A stretch of 62,395 bases of DNA from Gammaproteobacteria bacterium (lineage in GTDB: Bacteria; Pseudomonadota; Gammaproteobacteria; Thiohalomonadales; Thiohalomonadaceae): contig JALOAT010000019.1 in assembly GCA_023228645.1 (NCBI GenBank), positions 1 to 62,395 of the forward strand. The letters run 5' to 3'. Each line of letters starts with the position of its first letter. Position 1 is the stretch's first letter. A program made the position numbers and the translations under genes. Below are positions 28,730 through 36,667 of the stretch, piece by piece. Below the pieces are notes generated by a model. It was not told the origin of the DNA, did no database searches, and saw only the letters and a list, made by a program, of their open reading frames with translations.

Positions 28730-30808
28730 TCAGCCCTGCAACCGCGAGATGTCAGCCACCTCGAGGAACAGGTCCCCCAGGCGCTTGAGCAGGGCCAGAC
28801 GGTTGTCGCGCAGTTTGGTGTCCTCGGCCATCACCATCACCGCGTCGAAGAAGCCGTCCACCACACCGCGCAGGCCTGCAAGGCGGCACAGCGCGTCCTC
28901 GTAGCGGCGTTCACCGAGCAGCGTGCGCACTTCACCTTCGAGCGCCGCGAGCTGTTCACCGAGCGCACGTTCCGCCGGTTCCACGAACAGCGCCGCCTGC
29001 ACCTGCTCGGGCACGGCGGTCTCCGACTTGCGCAGGATGTTCTGGATGCGCTTGTTGGCGGCGGCCAGGCTCTCGGCCTCGGGCAGGCGGCGGAACGCGG
29101 TGACCGCGCGGATGCGCGCGTCGAAATCGAGCGGCCGGGCGGGCTGGCGCGCCAGCACGGCCTCGAAGGTATCCGCCGTCACCCCGGCGTCCTGGTAGTA
29201 GGCGCGCAGGCGCTCCATCATGAACTCGAAGACCTGCTCGGCGGTGGTGTCGGCGATCTTCACGGCGTCGCTCCGCAGCCGCGCGGCGGCCTGGTCGAGC
29301 AGTGCACGCAAGTCCAGGTCGAGCTGCTTCTCGACGCAGGTACGCAGCACGCCGAGGGCGGCACGGCGCAGGGCAAACGGGTCCTTGTCGCCGGTGGGCA
29401 GTTGGCCGATGCCGAAGATGCCGGCGAGGGTGTCGAGCCTGTCGGCAATGGCCAGCGCCTGGCCGGTGCCCGTCGCGGGCAGCCCGTCGCCGGCAAAGCG
29501 CGGCATGTATTGCTCATCGAGGGCCGCGGCGACCTCGGCGGGCTCGCCGTCGTGCAGCGCGTAGTAGCGGCCCATGATGCCCTGGAGTTCCGGGAATTCG
29601 CCCACCATGGCGGTCATGAGATCGCACTTACTGAGGTGGGCGGCGCGTTCGGCCTGGGCGGCATCACCGCCGATGGCCTCGGCGACCGCCCGAGCGAGTG
29701 CGGCGACCCGCTCGCTCTTGGCCTGCAAGGTGCCGAGTTTCTGCTGGAACACCACGGTCTTGAGCTGTTCGACCCGCGCCGCCAGCGGTTGCTTGCGGTC
29801 CTGGTTCCAGAAGAAGCTCGCATCGGACAAACGCGGGCGAATCACGCGCTCGTTGCCCGCGCGCACGTGTTCCGGCTCGCGGCTGTCGATGTTGGCGATG
29901 GCGATGAAATGCGGCAGCAGTTGGCCGTCCGCATCGATCACGTGGAAGTACTTTTGGTGTCCCTTCATGGACGACACCAGCGCCTCCGCCGGTACTTCCA
30001 GGAAGCGCTGTTCGAAATCGCCGACCAGGGCGACGGGCCACTCCACCAGGGCCGTGACCTCGTCGAGCAAGGCCTCGTCGATGACCGCGTGGCCACCCAG
30101 TTGCGCCGCGGCTTCGAGCACCTGGGCGCGCACCGCCTCGCGACGCTTCGCAAAATCGGCAATCACCCGGCCTTCCGACAACAGCAGGGGCTCATAGGCC
30201 TCCGGCTCGCCCAGATAGAGGGGCGCGGGGTGATGGAAACGATGGCCGCGTGTCTCACGACCGGAACGCACGCTGAGGATCTCGCAGTCGATCACCTCGT
30301 CGCCGAACAGCATCACCACCCAGTGCACCGGGCGCACGAATTCCGCCTCCAGGTCACCCCAGCGCATGCGCTTCGGAATCGGCAGGCGATCCAGCGAGGC
30401 GCGCACGATATCCGGGATGATGTCCGCGGTAAGGCGACCCGGCTGCACGCTGCGATGCACCAGCCAGGCGCCCTTGTCGGTCTCCACCCGTTCGAGCTGA
30501 TCCACGGTGACGCCGCAGGATGCAGCAAACCCCTGGGCCGCCTTGGTGGGCACACCCTCTTCGTCGAAGGCAGCGGTGAGCGCGGGACCGCGGCGCTCCA
30601 CGGTCTTGTCGGCCTGGCCGACCGGCAGCCCCTTCACCAGCACCGCCAGGCGGCGCGGGCTGGCGAATTCCTGGACGGCACCGACACTGAGACCGGCTTT
30701 CGCAAAGCCGTCCTCGATGCCCTGGCGAAATGCACCGGACAGGGTGGGCAGCGCCTTCGGCGGCAGCTCCTCGGTGCCGATCTCGATGAGTAGATCGCGC
30801 GGCATCAT
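28730..30808 (-). CDS. glyS: Glycyl-tRNA synthetase beta subunit
   Basis: This is the beta subunit of the heterotetrameric glycyl-tRNA synthetase (692 residues; E. coli has 689). It begins MMPRDLLIEIGTEELPPKALPTL, the family opening. The frame is open further upstream, but the ATG at 30808 has a GGAGG site 8 bases away and overlaps the glyQ stop as ATGA. It carries the tRNA-recognition and HD-like domains. Confidence 0.97.
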   Translation of the reverse strand: MMPRDLLIEIGTEELPPKALPTLSGAFRQGIEDGFAKAGLSVGAVQEFASPRRLAVLVKGLPVGQADKTVERRGPALTAAFDEEGVPTKAAQGFAASCGVTVDQLERVETDKGAWLVHRSVQPGRLTADIIPDIVRASLDRLPIPKRMRWGDLEAEFVRPVHWVVMLFGDEVIDCEILSVRSGRETRGHRFHHPAPLYLGEPEAYEPLLLSEGRVIADFAKRREAVRAQVLEAAAQLGGHAVIDEALLDEVTALVEWPVALVGDFEQRFLEVPAEALVSSMKGHQKYFHVIDADGQLLPHFIAIANIDSREPEHVRAGNERVIRPRLSDASFFWNQDRKQPLAARVEQLKTVVFQQKLGTLQAKSERVAALARAVAEAIGGDAAQAERAAHLSKCDLMTAMVGEFPELQGIMGRYYALHDGEPAEVAAALDEQYMPRFAGDGLPATGTGQALAIADRLDTLAGIFGIGQLPTGDKDPFALRRAALGVLRTCVEKQLDLDLRALLDQAAARLRSDAVKIADTTAEQVFEFMMERLRAYYQDAGVTADTFEAVLARQPARPLDFDARIRAVTAFRRLPEAESLAAANKRIQNILRKSETAVPEQVQAALFVEPAERALGEQLAALEGEVRTLLGERRYEDALCRLAGLRGVVDGFFDAVMVMAEDTKLRDNRLALLKRLGDLFLEVADISRLQG

Positions 30809-31731
30809 CGGGCGGCCTCCGGGTTCTTGAGCATGGGAAAGCCGAGCGCCTCGCGGCGGTCGTAATAGGCCTGCGCCACGGCGCGCGACAGGGTGCGCAC
30901 GCGCAGGATGAAGCGCTGACGTTCGGTCACGGAAATGGCCTTGCGGGCATCCAGAAGGTTGAAGGTGTGCGAGGCCTTGAGCACCATCTCGTAGGCCGGC
31001 AGCGGCAGGCCGAGCTCGATGAGCCGGCCGCTCTCCTTTTCGTAGTGGTCGAACTGGCGGAACAGGTTTTTCACCTCCGCCTGCTCGAAATTGAACGTGG
31101 ACATCTCCACCTCGTTCTGGTGGTAGACGTCGCCGTAGCTCACCTTGCCATTGGGACCGTTGGCCCAGGTCAGGTCGAACACGCTTTCCACGCCTTGCAG
31201 ATACATGGCCAGGCGCTCCAGGCCGTAGGTGATCTCGCCGGTGACCGGCTTGCAGTCCAGGCCGCCCACCTGCTGGAAATAGGTGAACTGGGTGACCTCC
31301 ATGCCGTTCAGCCACACCTCCCAGCCCAGGCCCCAGGCGCCCAGGGTGGGCGATTCCCAGTTGTCCTCCACGAAGCGGATGTCATGCACGAGCGGGTCGA
31401 AGCCCAGCATGCGCAGGGAGTCGAGATAGAGCTCCTGGATGTTGAGCGGCGACGGCTTCAGCACCACCTGGAATTGGTAGTAGTGCTGTAGTCGGTTCGG
31501 GTTCTCGCCGTAGCGCCCGTCGGTGGGCCGGCGCGAGGGCTGCACGTAGGCGGCGTTCCAGGGCTCCGGGCCGATGGAGCGCAGGAAGGTGGCCGGGTGA
31601 AAGGTGCCGGCACCCACTTCCATGTCGAGGGGCTGCAATAGCACACAGCCCTGGCGGGCCCAGTAGTTCTGCAGCGCGAGGATGAGCCCCTGGAAGGTGC
31701 TCACGTCGTGCGTCGCGGCGATGTCGGTCAA
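30805..31731 (-). CDS. glyQ: Glycyl-tRNA synthetase alpha subunit
   Basis: This is the catalytic class II core subunit (308 residues). Typical segments are TFQGLILALQNYWARQGC, QPLDMEVGAGTFHPATFLR and AYVQPSRRPTDGRYGENPNRLQHYYQFQV, and the family ends with a helical tail. It forms alpha2beta2 with GlyS. It is the first gene of its operon; a TATAAT (31773-31778, minus strand) lies about 42 bases upstream. Confidence 0.98.
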   Translation of the reverse strand: MTDIAATHDVSTFQGLILALQNYWARQGCVLLQPLDMEVGAGTFHPATFLRSIGPEPWNAAYVQPSRRPTDGRYGENPNRLQHYYQFQVVLKPSPLNIQELYLDSLRMLGFDPLVHDIRFVEDNWESPTLGAWGLGWEVWLNGMEVTQFTYFQQVGGLDCKPVTGEITYGLERLAMYLQGVESVFDLTWANGPNGKVSYGDVYHQNEVEMSTFNFEQAEVKNLFRQFDHYEKESGRLIELGLPLPAYEMVLKASHTFNLLDARKAISVTERQRFILRVRTLSRAVAQAYYDRREALGFPMLKNPEAAR

Positions 31732-31772
31732 GGTGGAAACCCTTAGGCGGCTGGTTTGTCCAATAGCCGCAC

Positions 31773-31778
31773 ATTATA
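31773..31778 (-). promoter_or_regulatory. Possible -10 element for glyQ
   Basis: A perfect TATAAT is read on the minus strand in the 138-base gap between the divergent glyQ and PP-loop genes. No convincing -35 hexamer accompanies it. Confidence 0.4.
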
Positions 31779-31869
31779 ACCAGCGCGCCGTTTTCCTTTA
31801 TAGCCGCCGGTGTTTAGCAGCGCGCCGATCCGGTAAACTGGCGCCTCTCCGACTCGCCCGTTCTCCGCC

Positions 31870-32913
31870 ATGCCTCAACCCCGCAAAGCCGTCGCCCTCA
31901 TCTCGGGTGGTCTCGATTCCCTGCTCGCCGCCAAGGTGATGCAGGAACAGGGCATCCACGTGGAGGGCATCAACTTCTTCACCGGTTTCTGCGTGGAGGG
32001 ACACACCCACGCCATTCGCCAGAAGGACCTGAACAAGCCCAAGCGCAACAACGCCCTGTGGGTGGCCGAGCAGCTCGGCATGAAGCTCCACATCGTGGAC
32101 ATCGTGGAGGAGTACAAGGACGTACTGGTCAATCCCAAGCACGGCTACGGCGCCCACCTGAATCCTTGCCTGGACTGCAAGGTGTTCATGGTGCGCAAGG
32201 CGCACCAGTGGATGGCGCAGCATGGCTTTGATTTCATCATCACCGGCGAGGTGATCGGCCAGCGGCCCATGTCGCAGCGCAAGGACACCATGCCCGTGGT
32301 GGCCCACGAGTCCGGCGCCGAGGACCGCCTGCTGCGGCCGCTGTGTGCCCTCAACCTGCCGCCCACCCTGCCAGAACGCGAGGGCTGGGTCGACCGCGAT
32401 CGCCTCTACGGATTCTCCGGCCGCTCCCGCAAGCCGCAGATGGAACTGGCCGCGAAGTTCGGCCTGACCGATTACGCCCAGCCCTCCGGCGGCTGCTGTT
32501 TCCTCACCGACGAGCAGTATTCCCGCAAGCTGGTAGACCTGTGGCAGGCGCGCGGCGATCGCACCTATGAGCTGGACGACATCCTGCTGCTGAAAGTAGG
32601 TCGCCACGTACGCCCCGCGCCGCACTTCAAGCTCATCATCGGCCGCGAGGACGGTGAAAACCAGTTCATGGAGGGCTACCGCAAGCAGTTCATAACCCTG
32701 CGCACGGTGGACTGCCCCGGACCGCTGGTGCTGGTGGACGGCAACCCGGGCGAGCAGGACCTGGTGCTTGCCGCGCGCATCGCGGCGCGCTATTCCAAGG
32801 GACGTGCGCTGCCGACCATGAAACTCGCGGTTGCCGAGCGCGGCGGGCCGGAGCGCGTGCTGGAGGTGGCACCCTTCGCCCCCCACGAGATCCCGGAGGG
32901 CTGGTACCTGTGA
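31870..32913 (+). CDS. PP-loop ATPase, probable tRNA thiolation protein (ThiI/MnmA-like)
   Basis: This 347-residue protein has an N-terminal PP-loop SGGLDS (residues 12-17), the ATP pyrophosphatase signature of thiouridine synthetases and asparagine synthetases. Further landmarks are the Cys pair at 100 and 103 (NPCLDCK) and a second Cys pair at 209-210 in PSGGCCFLTDEQY. The C-terminal 120 residues resemble a small RNA-binding domain (DUF814/NFACT-R-like, from memory). It lacks the THUMP domain of ThiI. The TusA gene overlaps its stop, so sulfur delivery to this enzyme is a reasonable inference; the substrate is unknown. Confidence 0.8.
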   Translation: MPQPRKAVALISGGLDSLLAAKVMQEQGIHVEGINFFTGFCVEGHTHAIRQKDLNKPKRNNALWVAEQLGMKLHIVDIVEEYKDVLVNPKHGYGAHLNPCLDCKVFMVRKAHQWMAQHGFDFIITGEVIGQRPMSQRKDTMPVVAHESGAEDRLLRPLCALNLPPTLPEREGWVDRDRLYGFSGRSRKPQMELAAKFGLTDYAQPSGGCCFLTDEQYSRKLVDLWQARGDRTYELDDILLLKVGRHVRPAPHFKLIIGREDGENQFMEGYRKQFITLRTVDCPGPLVLVDGNPGEQDLVLAARIAARYSKGRALPTMKLAVAERGGPERVLEVAPFAPHEIPEGWYL

Positions 32914-33140
32914 AATACCAGCTGGATGCGCGCCGACTGCTCTGCCCGCTGCCGGTGATCCGCACCCAGGACAAAGTCGCCACGCTCGCGGCGGGCGACG
33001 TGCTGGAGGTGAAGGCCACGGATCGCGGTGTGCTCAACGACATCCCGGCCTGGTGCCGCATCAACGGCCACCAGGTCCTGGAGAGCCACGTCGACGGCGG
33101 CGAGGTGACCATCACGCTGCAAGTAGGTAACAAGGAGTAA
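32910..33140 (+). CDS. tusA: TusA-family sulfur carrier protein
   Basis: This is a small sulfurtransferase (76 residues) with the diagnostic CPLP motif at residues 12-15; Cys12 carries the persulfide. It starts with GTG, overlapping the upstream stop as GTGA. TusA proteins relay sulfur to tRNA thiolation or, in sulfur oxidisers, to dissimilatory pathways. The tight coupling to a PP-loop enzyme favours the former here. Another TusA paralogue elsewhere cannot be excluded. Confidence 0.9.
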   Translation: MKYQLDARRLLCPLPVIRTQDKVATLAAGDVLEVKATDRGVLNDIPAWCRINGHQVLESHVDGGEVTITLQVGNKE

Positions 33141-33146
33141 TACGCC

Positions 33147-34331
33147 ATGGGCGGCGCGCACCACGATCACAGGCACGGGCACAGTACGGAGTTCGACCCG
33201 CACGACGCACGCTATCAACAGGTGCGCCACGTGACCCTGGTCGGCGCCGTGGTCAATCTGGTGGTGGCGGTGGTGAAGCTCATCGCCGGTTTCGTGGGTC
33301 AGTCGCAGGCGCTCATCGCGGACGGCTTTCACTCCGCGGCGGACCTCGCCAGCGACTTCCTGGTGTTGTTCGCGGCCAAGCACGGTAGCCGTGCCGCCGA
33401 TGACGACCATCCTTACGGGCATGCGCGCATCGAGACCCTGGCGACCCTCGGCCTCGGCGCGGCACTGATCCTTACCGGCCTCGGTGTGGCTTGGGATGCG
33501 GTCAGCCGCCTCATGCATCCCGAGGAACTCCTGGTACCGGGTTTCCTCGCCCTGGCCGTGGCATGTGTCTCTATCTTCGCCAAGGAATGGGTATATCACT
33601 ACACCATGCGCACGGCGCGCCGGCTCAATTCCGCGTTGCTGCACGCCAACGCCTGGCACAGCCGTTCCGATGCCATCGCCTCCGTGGTGGCTGCCATCGG
33701 CATCGGCGGTACCCTGCTCGGTTACACCTATCTCGACGCCATCGGTGCCCTGGTGGTCGCCTGGATGATCGCCAAGATCGGCTGGGATCTCGCCTGGCAG
33801 GGTGGCACCGAACTGATCGACACGGGCCTTGAGGAGGAACAGGTCGAAGCGATCCGCAAGCTGATCCTCGGCGTCGCCGGGGTCGACGCCGTCCACACCC
33901 TGCGCACCCGCCGCATGGGTGGCGGCGTGCTGGTGGACGTGCACGTGCTGGTAGACCCGCGCTTATCCGTTTCCGAAGGCCATTACATCAGTCAGGCGGT
34001 ATATGATCGCGTGGTGGACGAAGTGGAGGGCGTGCAGGACGTGCTCGTTCACGTGGACCCGGAAGACGACGAGCGCACGACCCCCATCCGCGGCGTGCCG
34101 ACCCGCGCGGAGGTCATCGGCTGGTTGCACCCGCGCTGGGCGGAAATATCCGGTGCGCAGCACATCTCTCAGATCACCCTGCACTATCTGGATGGCCGTG
34201 TCGCGGTGGAGCTGGCGCTGCCCCTGACCTGCGTGAGCTGTCTCGATGACGCGCGCCGCTTGGCCGATGCCCTGGCCGACAGCGCGGCCGGGATCGACAG
34301 TGTTGTCAGCGTGCGAGCATCATTTTTTTAG
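33147..34331 (+). CDS. Cation diffusion facilitator metal exporter
   Basis: This CDF-family transporter (394 residues) has a His-rich N-terminus (MGGAHHDHRHGHS), six membrane helices and a cytoplasmic C-terminal domain. The metal site reads HSAAD in helix 2 and HSRSD in helix 5. HxxxD in both helices suggests Zn or Cd rather than Fe. After the normal ferredoxin-like domain (about residues 205-300) there is an extra region of about 95 residues ending in LTCVSCLDDARRL, which may be a second copy of that fold. Typical members have about 300 residues. It lies 6 bases after tusA. Confidence 0.9.
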   Translation: MGGAHHDHRHGHSTEFDPHDARYQQVRHVTLVGAVVNLVVAVVKLIAGFVGQSQALIADGFHSAADLASDFLVLFAAKHGSRAADDDHPYGHARIETLATLGLGAALILTGLGVAWDAVSRLMHPEELLVPGFLALAVACVSIFAKEWVYHYTMRTARRLNSALLHANAWHSRSDAIASVVAAIGIGGTLLGYTYLDAIGALVVAWMIAKIGWDLAWQGGTELIDTGLEEEQVEAIRKLILGVAGVDAVHTLRTRRMGGGVLVDVHVLVDPRLSVSEGHYISQAVYDRVVDEVEGVQDVLVHVDPEDDERTTPIRGVPTRAEVIGWLHPRWAEISGAQHISQITLHYLDGRVAVELALPLTCVSCLDDARRLADALADSAAGIDSVVSVRASFF

Positions 34332-34333
34332 GA

Positions 34334-34378
34334 GCCCCAAAATGGTGCGTGTTCTCGCCGCGACGCACCGTTTTAGCC
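34334..34378 (+). promoter_or_regulatory. NtrC binding sites (enhancer) of glnA
   Basis: Site 1, GCCCCAAAATGGTGC (34334-34348), closely resembles the enteric NtrC consensus GCACTAAAATGGTGC. Site 2 is on the opposite strand (34365-34378; GGCTAAAACGGTGC read on the minus strand). The two sites face each other as a large imperfect inverted repeat, about 95-140 bases before the predicted transcription start, the usual enhancer distance. Confidence 0.72.
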
Positions 34379-34444
34379 TCCGGAATTTTGGCTTCCAGGT
34401 CACCGTGAGGTACGGGGACCCGCTTGAACACAGTGGTCTGGCCG

Positions 34445-34461
34445 GTGGCATGCTCGATGCA
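34445..34461 (+). promoter_or_regulatory. Sigma-54 promoter of glnA
   Basis: The sequence GTGGCATGCTCGATGCA has the -24 GG and -12 GC at the required 10-base separation and matches the YTGGCAYG-N4-TTGCW consensus well. The predicted start is near 34472, 62 bases before the glnA ATG. Confidence 0.78.
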
Positions 34462-34488
34462 TTGTACCGGCAGGCCTTTTTTATAGCG

Positions 34489-34505
34489 GCTGCCCATCGG
34501 GCAGC
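34489..34505 (+). repeat. Hairpin in the glnA leader
   Basis: A perfect 7-base-pair inverted repeat GCTGCCC/GGGCAGC with a 3-base loop lies in the predicted glnA leader, 28 bases before the start codon and just before the ribosome binding site. It may protect the 5' end or influence translation; this is inference. Confidence 0.5.
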
Positions 34506-34533
34506 AGATTTCTGACCATTGCGGAGGCACTCG

Positions 34534-35943
34534 ATGTCGGTCGACAGCGTTCTCAAGACCATCAAGGAAAAGGGCGTGAAGTTCGTGGACATGCGCTTCA
34601 CGGATACCCGCGGCAAGGAGCAGCACGTCTCCTATCCGGTGAGCAAGATCGACGAAGGCACCTTCGCCGATGGCGTCATGTTCGACGGCTCATCCATCTC
34701 CGGCTGGAAGCACATCAATGAGTCCGACATGATCCTCATGCCGGATGCCGCTTCCGCCTATCTGGACCCGTTCACCGACGAGCCCACCCTCAACGTCACC
34801 TGCGACATCGTTGAGCCCGCCACCATGCAGGGCTATGAGCGCGACCCGCGCTCCGTCGCAAAGCGCGCCGAGGAATACTTGAAGTCCACCGGCATCGCCG
34901 ACGCCGCCTTCTTCGGGCCCGAGCCCGAGTTCTTCATCTTCGACGACGTGCGCTGGAGCGCCGACATGTCCGGGTCCTTCGTGAAGATCGATTCTTCCGA
35001 AGCCAACTGGAACTCCGAGCGCGTCTACCCCGACGGCAACATGGGCCACCGTCCCAGCGTCAAGGGCGGCTACTTCCCGGTGCCACCGGTGGACAGCCTG
35101 TACGACATCCGTGCCGCCATGTGCCTGGCCATGGAAGAGATCGGCCTGGCTGTGGAAGTGCATCACCACGAGGTGGCCACCGCCGGCCAGTGCGAGATCG
35201 GCGTCGCCTTCAACAGCCTGGTGAAGAAGGCCGACGAGGTCATGAAGCTCAAGTACGTGATCCACAACGTGGCCCACGCCTACGGTAAGACTGCCACCTT
35301 CATGCCCAAGCCCATCGTCGGTGACAACGGATCCGGCATGCACGTGCACATGTCCCTGGCGAAAGAAGGCAAGAACCTGTTCGCCGGTAACGGCTACGGT
35401 GGTCTGTCCGAGACCGCCTTGTATTACATCGGCGGCGTCATCAAGCACGCCCGCGCCCTGAACGCTCTCACCAACCCCGGTACCAACAGCTACAAGCGCC
35501 TGGTGCCCGGTTTCGAGGCGCCGGTGATGCTGGCCTACTCGGCGCGTAACCGTTCCGCCTCCATTCGCATCCCCTACGTGACCAATCCCAAGGCCCGCCG
35601 TATCGAGGTGCGCTTCCCGGATCCGTCCGCCAACCCTTACCTGTCGTTCGCCGCACTGATGATGGCCGGCCTGGACGGTATCCAGAACAAGATCCACCCG
35701 GGCGACGCCATGGACAAGGACCTCTACGACCTACCCGCGGAAGAGGCCAAGGCCATCCCCACCGTGTGCCATGCCCTCGACCAGGCGCTGGATTATCTGG
35801 ACAGGGACCGCGAGTTCCTCACCAAGGGCGGCGTGTTTACCAACGACATGATCGACGCCTACATCAAGCTGAAGATGGACGAAGTCACCCGCTTCCGCAT
35901 GACCACGCACCCGGTCGAGTTCGATATGTACTACAGCCTCTAA
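34534..35943 (+). CDS. glnA: Glutamine synthetase, type I
   Basis: GlnA condenses glutamate and ammonia with ATP (469 residues, the same as E. coli; GSI-beta dodecamer). The catalytic segments include FDGSSISGWKHINESDMIL, FFGPEPEFFIFD and the ATP-binding KPIVGDNGSGMHVHMSL. The adenylylation target Tyr398 is in KDLYDLPAEEAK, so GlnE/GlnB control is expected. The ATG at 34534 follows GGAGG by 7 bases. NtrC and sigma-54 elements precede it and a strong terminator follows. Confidence 0.99.
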   Translation: MSVDSVLKTIKEKGVKFVDMRFTDTRGKEQHVSYPVSKIDEGTFADGVMFDGSSISGWKHINESDMILMPDAASAYLDPFTDEPTLNVTCDIVEPATMQGYERDPRSVAKRAEEYLKSTGIADAAFFGPEPEFFIFDDVRWSADMSGSFVKIDSSEANWNSERVYPDGNMGHRPSVKGGYFPVPPVDSLYDIRAAMCLAMEEIGLAVEVHHHEVATAGQCEIGVAFNSLVKKADEVMKLKYVIHNVAHAYGKTATFMPKPIVGDNGSGMHVHMSLAKEGKNLFAGNGYGGLSETALYYIGGVIKHARALNALTNPGTNSYKRLVPGFEAPVMLAYSARNRSASIRIPYVTNPKARRIEVRFPDPSANPYLSFAALMMAGLDGIQNKIHPGDAMDKDLYDLPAEEAKAIPTVCHALDQALDYLDRDREFLTKGGVFTNDMIDAYIKLKMDEVTRFRMTTHPVEFDMYYSL

Positions 35944-35962
35944 CCCAGGCCGCATCGGACAG

Positions 35963-35994
35963 GAAAACGCCCTCTCGCGGGGCGTTTTCTTTTT
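35963..35994 (+). terminator. Rho-independent terminator of glnA
   Basis: The arms GAAAACGCCC (35963-35972) and GGGCGTTTTC (35980-35989) enclose a 7-base loop and are followed by five T. Confidence 0.93.
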
Positions 35995-36018
35995 GTGGGG
36001 TTTCGCTATGCTGAGGCC

Positions 36019-36537
36019 ATGCGCCGCGCCGTCCTGTTTCTGCTGATATTTGCTGCCCTGCCCCTTGCGGCCGAGACCATCTATCAACGGGTGCGTCCGG
36101 ACGGCTCCATCGAATACAGCGATCAGCCCCTGCCCGGCTCCGTGCCCCTGGAGGTGCCGGGCGTGCAAGGTTACCAGGCCCAACCGGTACCACCCCTGGC
36201 GCCGCCTTCCGCCGTGCAGCCGCCCCGTGCGGTGACTCCCGCGTACCAGAGCGTCCGCATCACCCAGCCCGTCGAAGACCAGACCCTGTTCTTCGATGCA
36301 GCAGGCCTCGGGGTGAACGTGGTCGTGGCACCCAATCTGCGCCCCGGGGATCGGGTGGTGGTCTACGTGGACGGCCAGCCGGTGGCCGCCGGCCCCTCCA
36401 CGGGTATCACCATTCCCACCCCACCGCGCGGTACCCACCGCCTCACGGCGGAGGTCCAGGACGCCAGCGGCCGGGTGCTGCTACGCGCCGCGCCCATTAC
36501 GTTCCACCTCATCCAGCACTCGCGCCTGAGGCGCTGA
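36019..36537 (+). CDS. DUF4124 domain periplasmic protein
   Basis: This 172-residue protein has a signal peptide (MRRAVLFLLIFAALPLAAE) and directly after it the DUF4124 pattern YQRVRPDGSIEYSDQPLPG. A Pro-rich linker and a beta-rich C-terminal domain (about residues 85-165) follow, with VYVDGQPVA and TPPRGTHRLTAEVQD as in carbohydrate- or peptidoglycan-associated Ig-like folds. The ATG at 36019 is chosen because the GTG at 35995 sits at the end of the glnA terminator. Such a gene between glnA and ntrB is common in Chromatiales. Function unknown. Confidence 0.85.
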   Translation: MRRAVLFLLIFAALPLAAETIYQRVRPDGSIEYSDQPLPGSVPLEVPGVQGYQAQPVPPLAPPSAVQPPRAVTPAYQSVRITQPVEDQTLFFDAAGLGVNVVVAPNLRPGDRVVVYVDGQPVAAGPSTGITIPTPPRGTHRLTAEVQDASGRVLLRAAPITFHLIQHSRLRR

Positions 36538-36566
36538 TCCATCCTGGCGCATCGCCTCGCAGGCGC

Positions 36567-36582
36567 GCACTATATTGGTGCA
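36567..36582 (+). promoter_or_regulatory. NtrC binding site upstream of ntrB
   Basis: The 16-mer GCACTATATTGGTGCA is identical, as I recall it, to a strong NtrC site of the E. coli glnA enhancer. It lies about 93 bases upstream of the predicted sigma-54 transcription start. Confidence 0.8.
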
Positions 36583-36632
36583 ACCCGCGGCTCCCAGCTG
36601 CACGTATGGCCAAGCGCACTGCCATTGCATGC

Positions 36633-36649
36633 CTGGTTTGGAATTTGCT
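36633..36649 (+). promoter_or_regulatory. Sigma-54 promoter of ntrBC
   Basis: CTGGTTTGGAATTTGCT has the -24 GG and -12 GC at the correct 10-base separation. The predicted start (about 36660) is only 2-8 bases before the candidate ntrB start codons, so the transcript would have almost no leader. Confidence 0.6.
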
Positions 36650-36667
36650 TGGCAAGGGGGTATGAAC

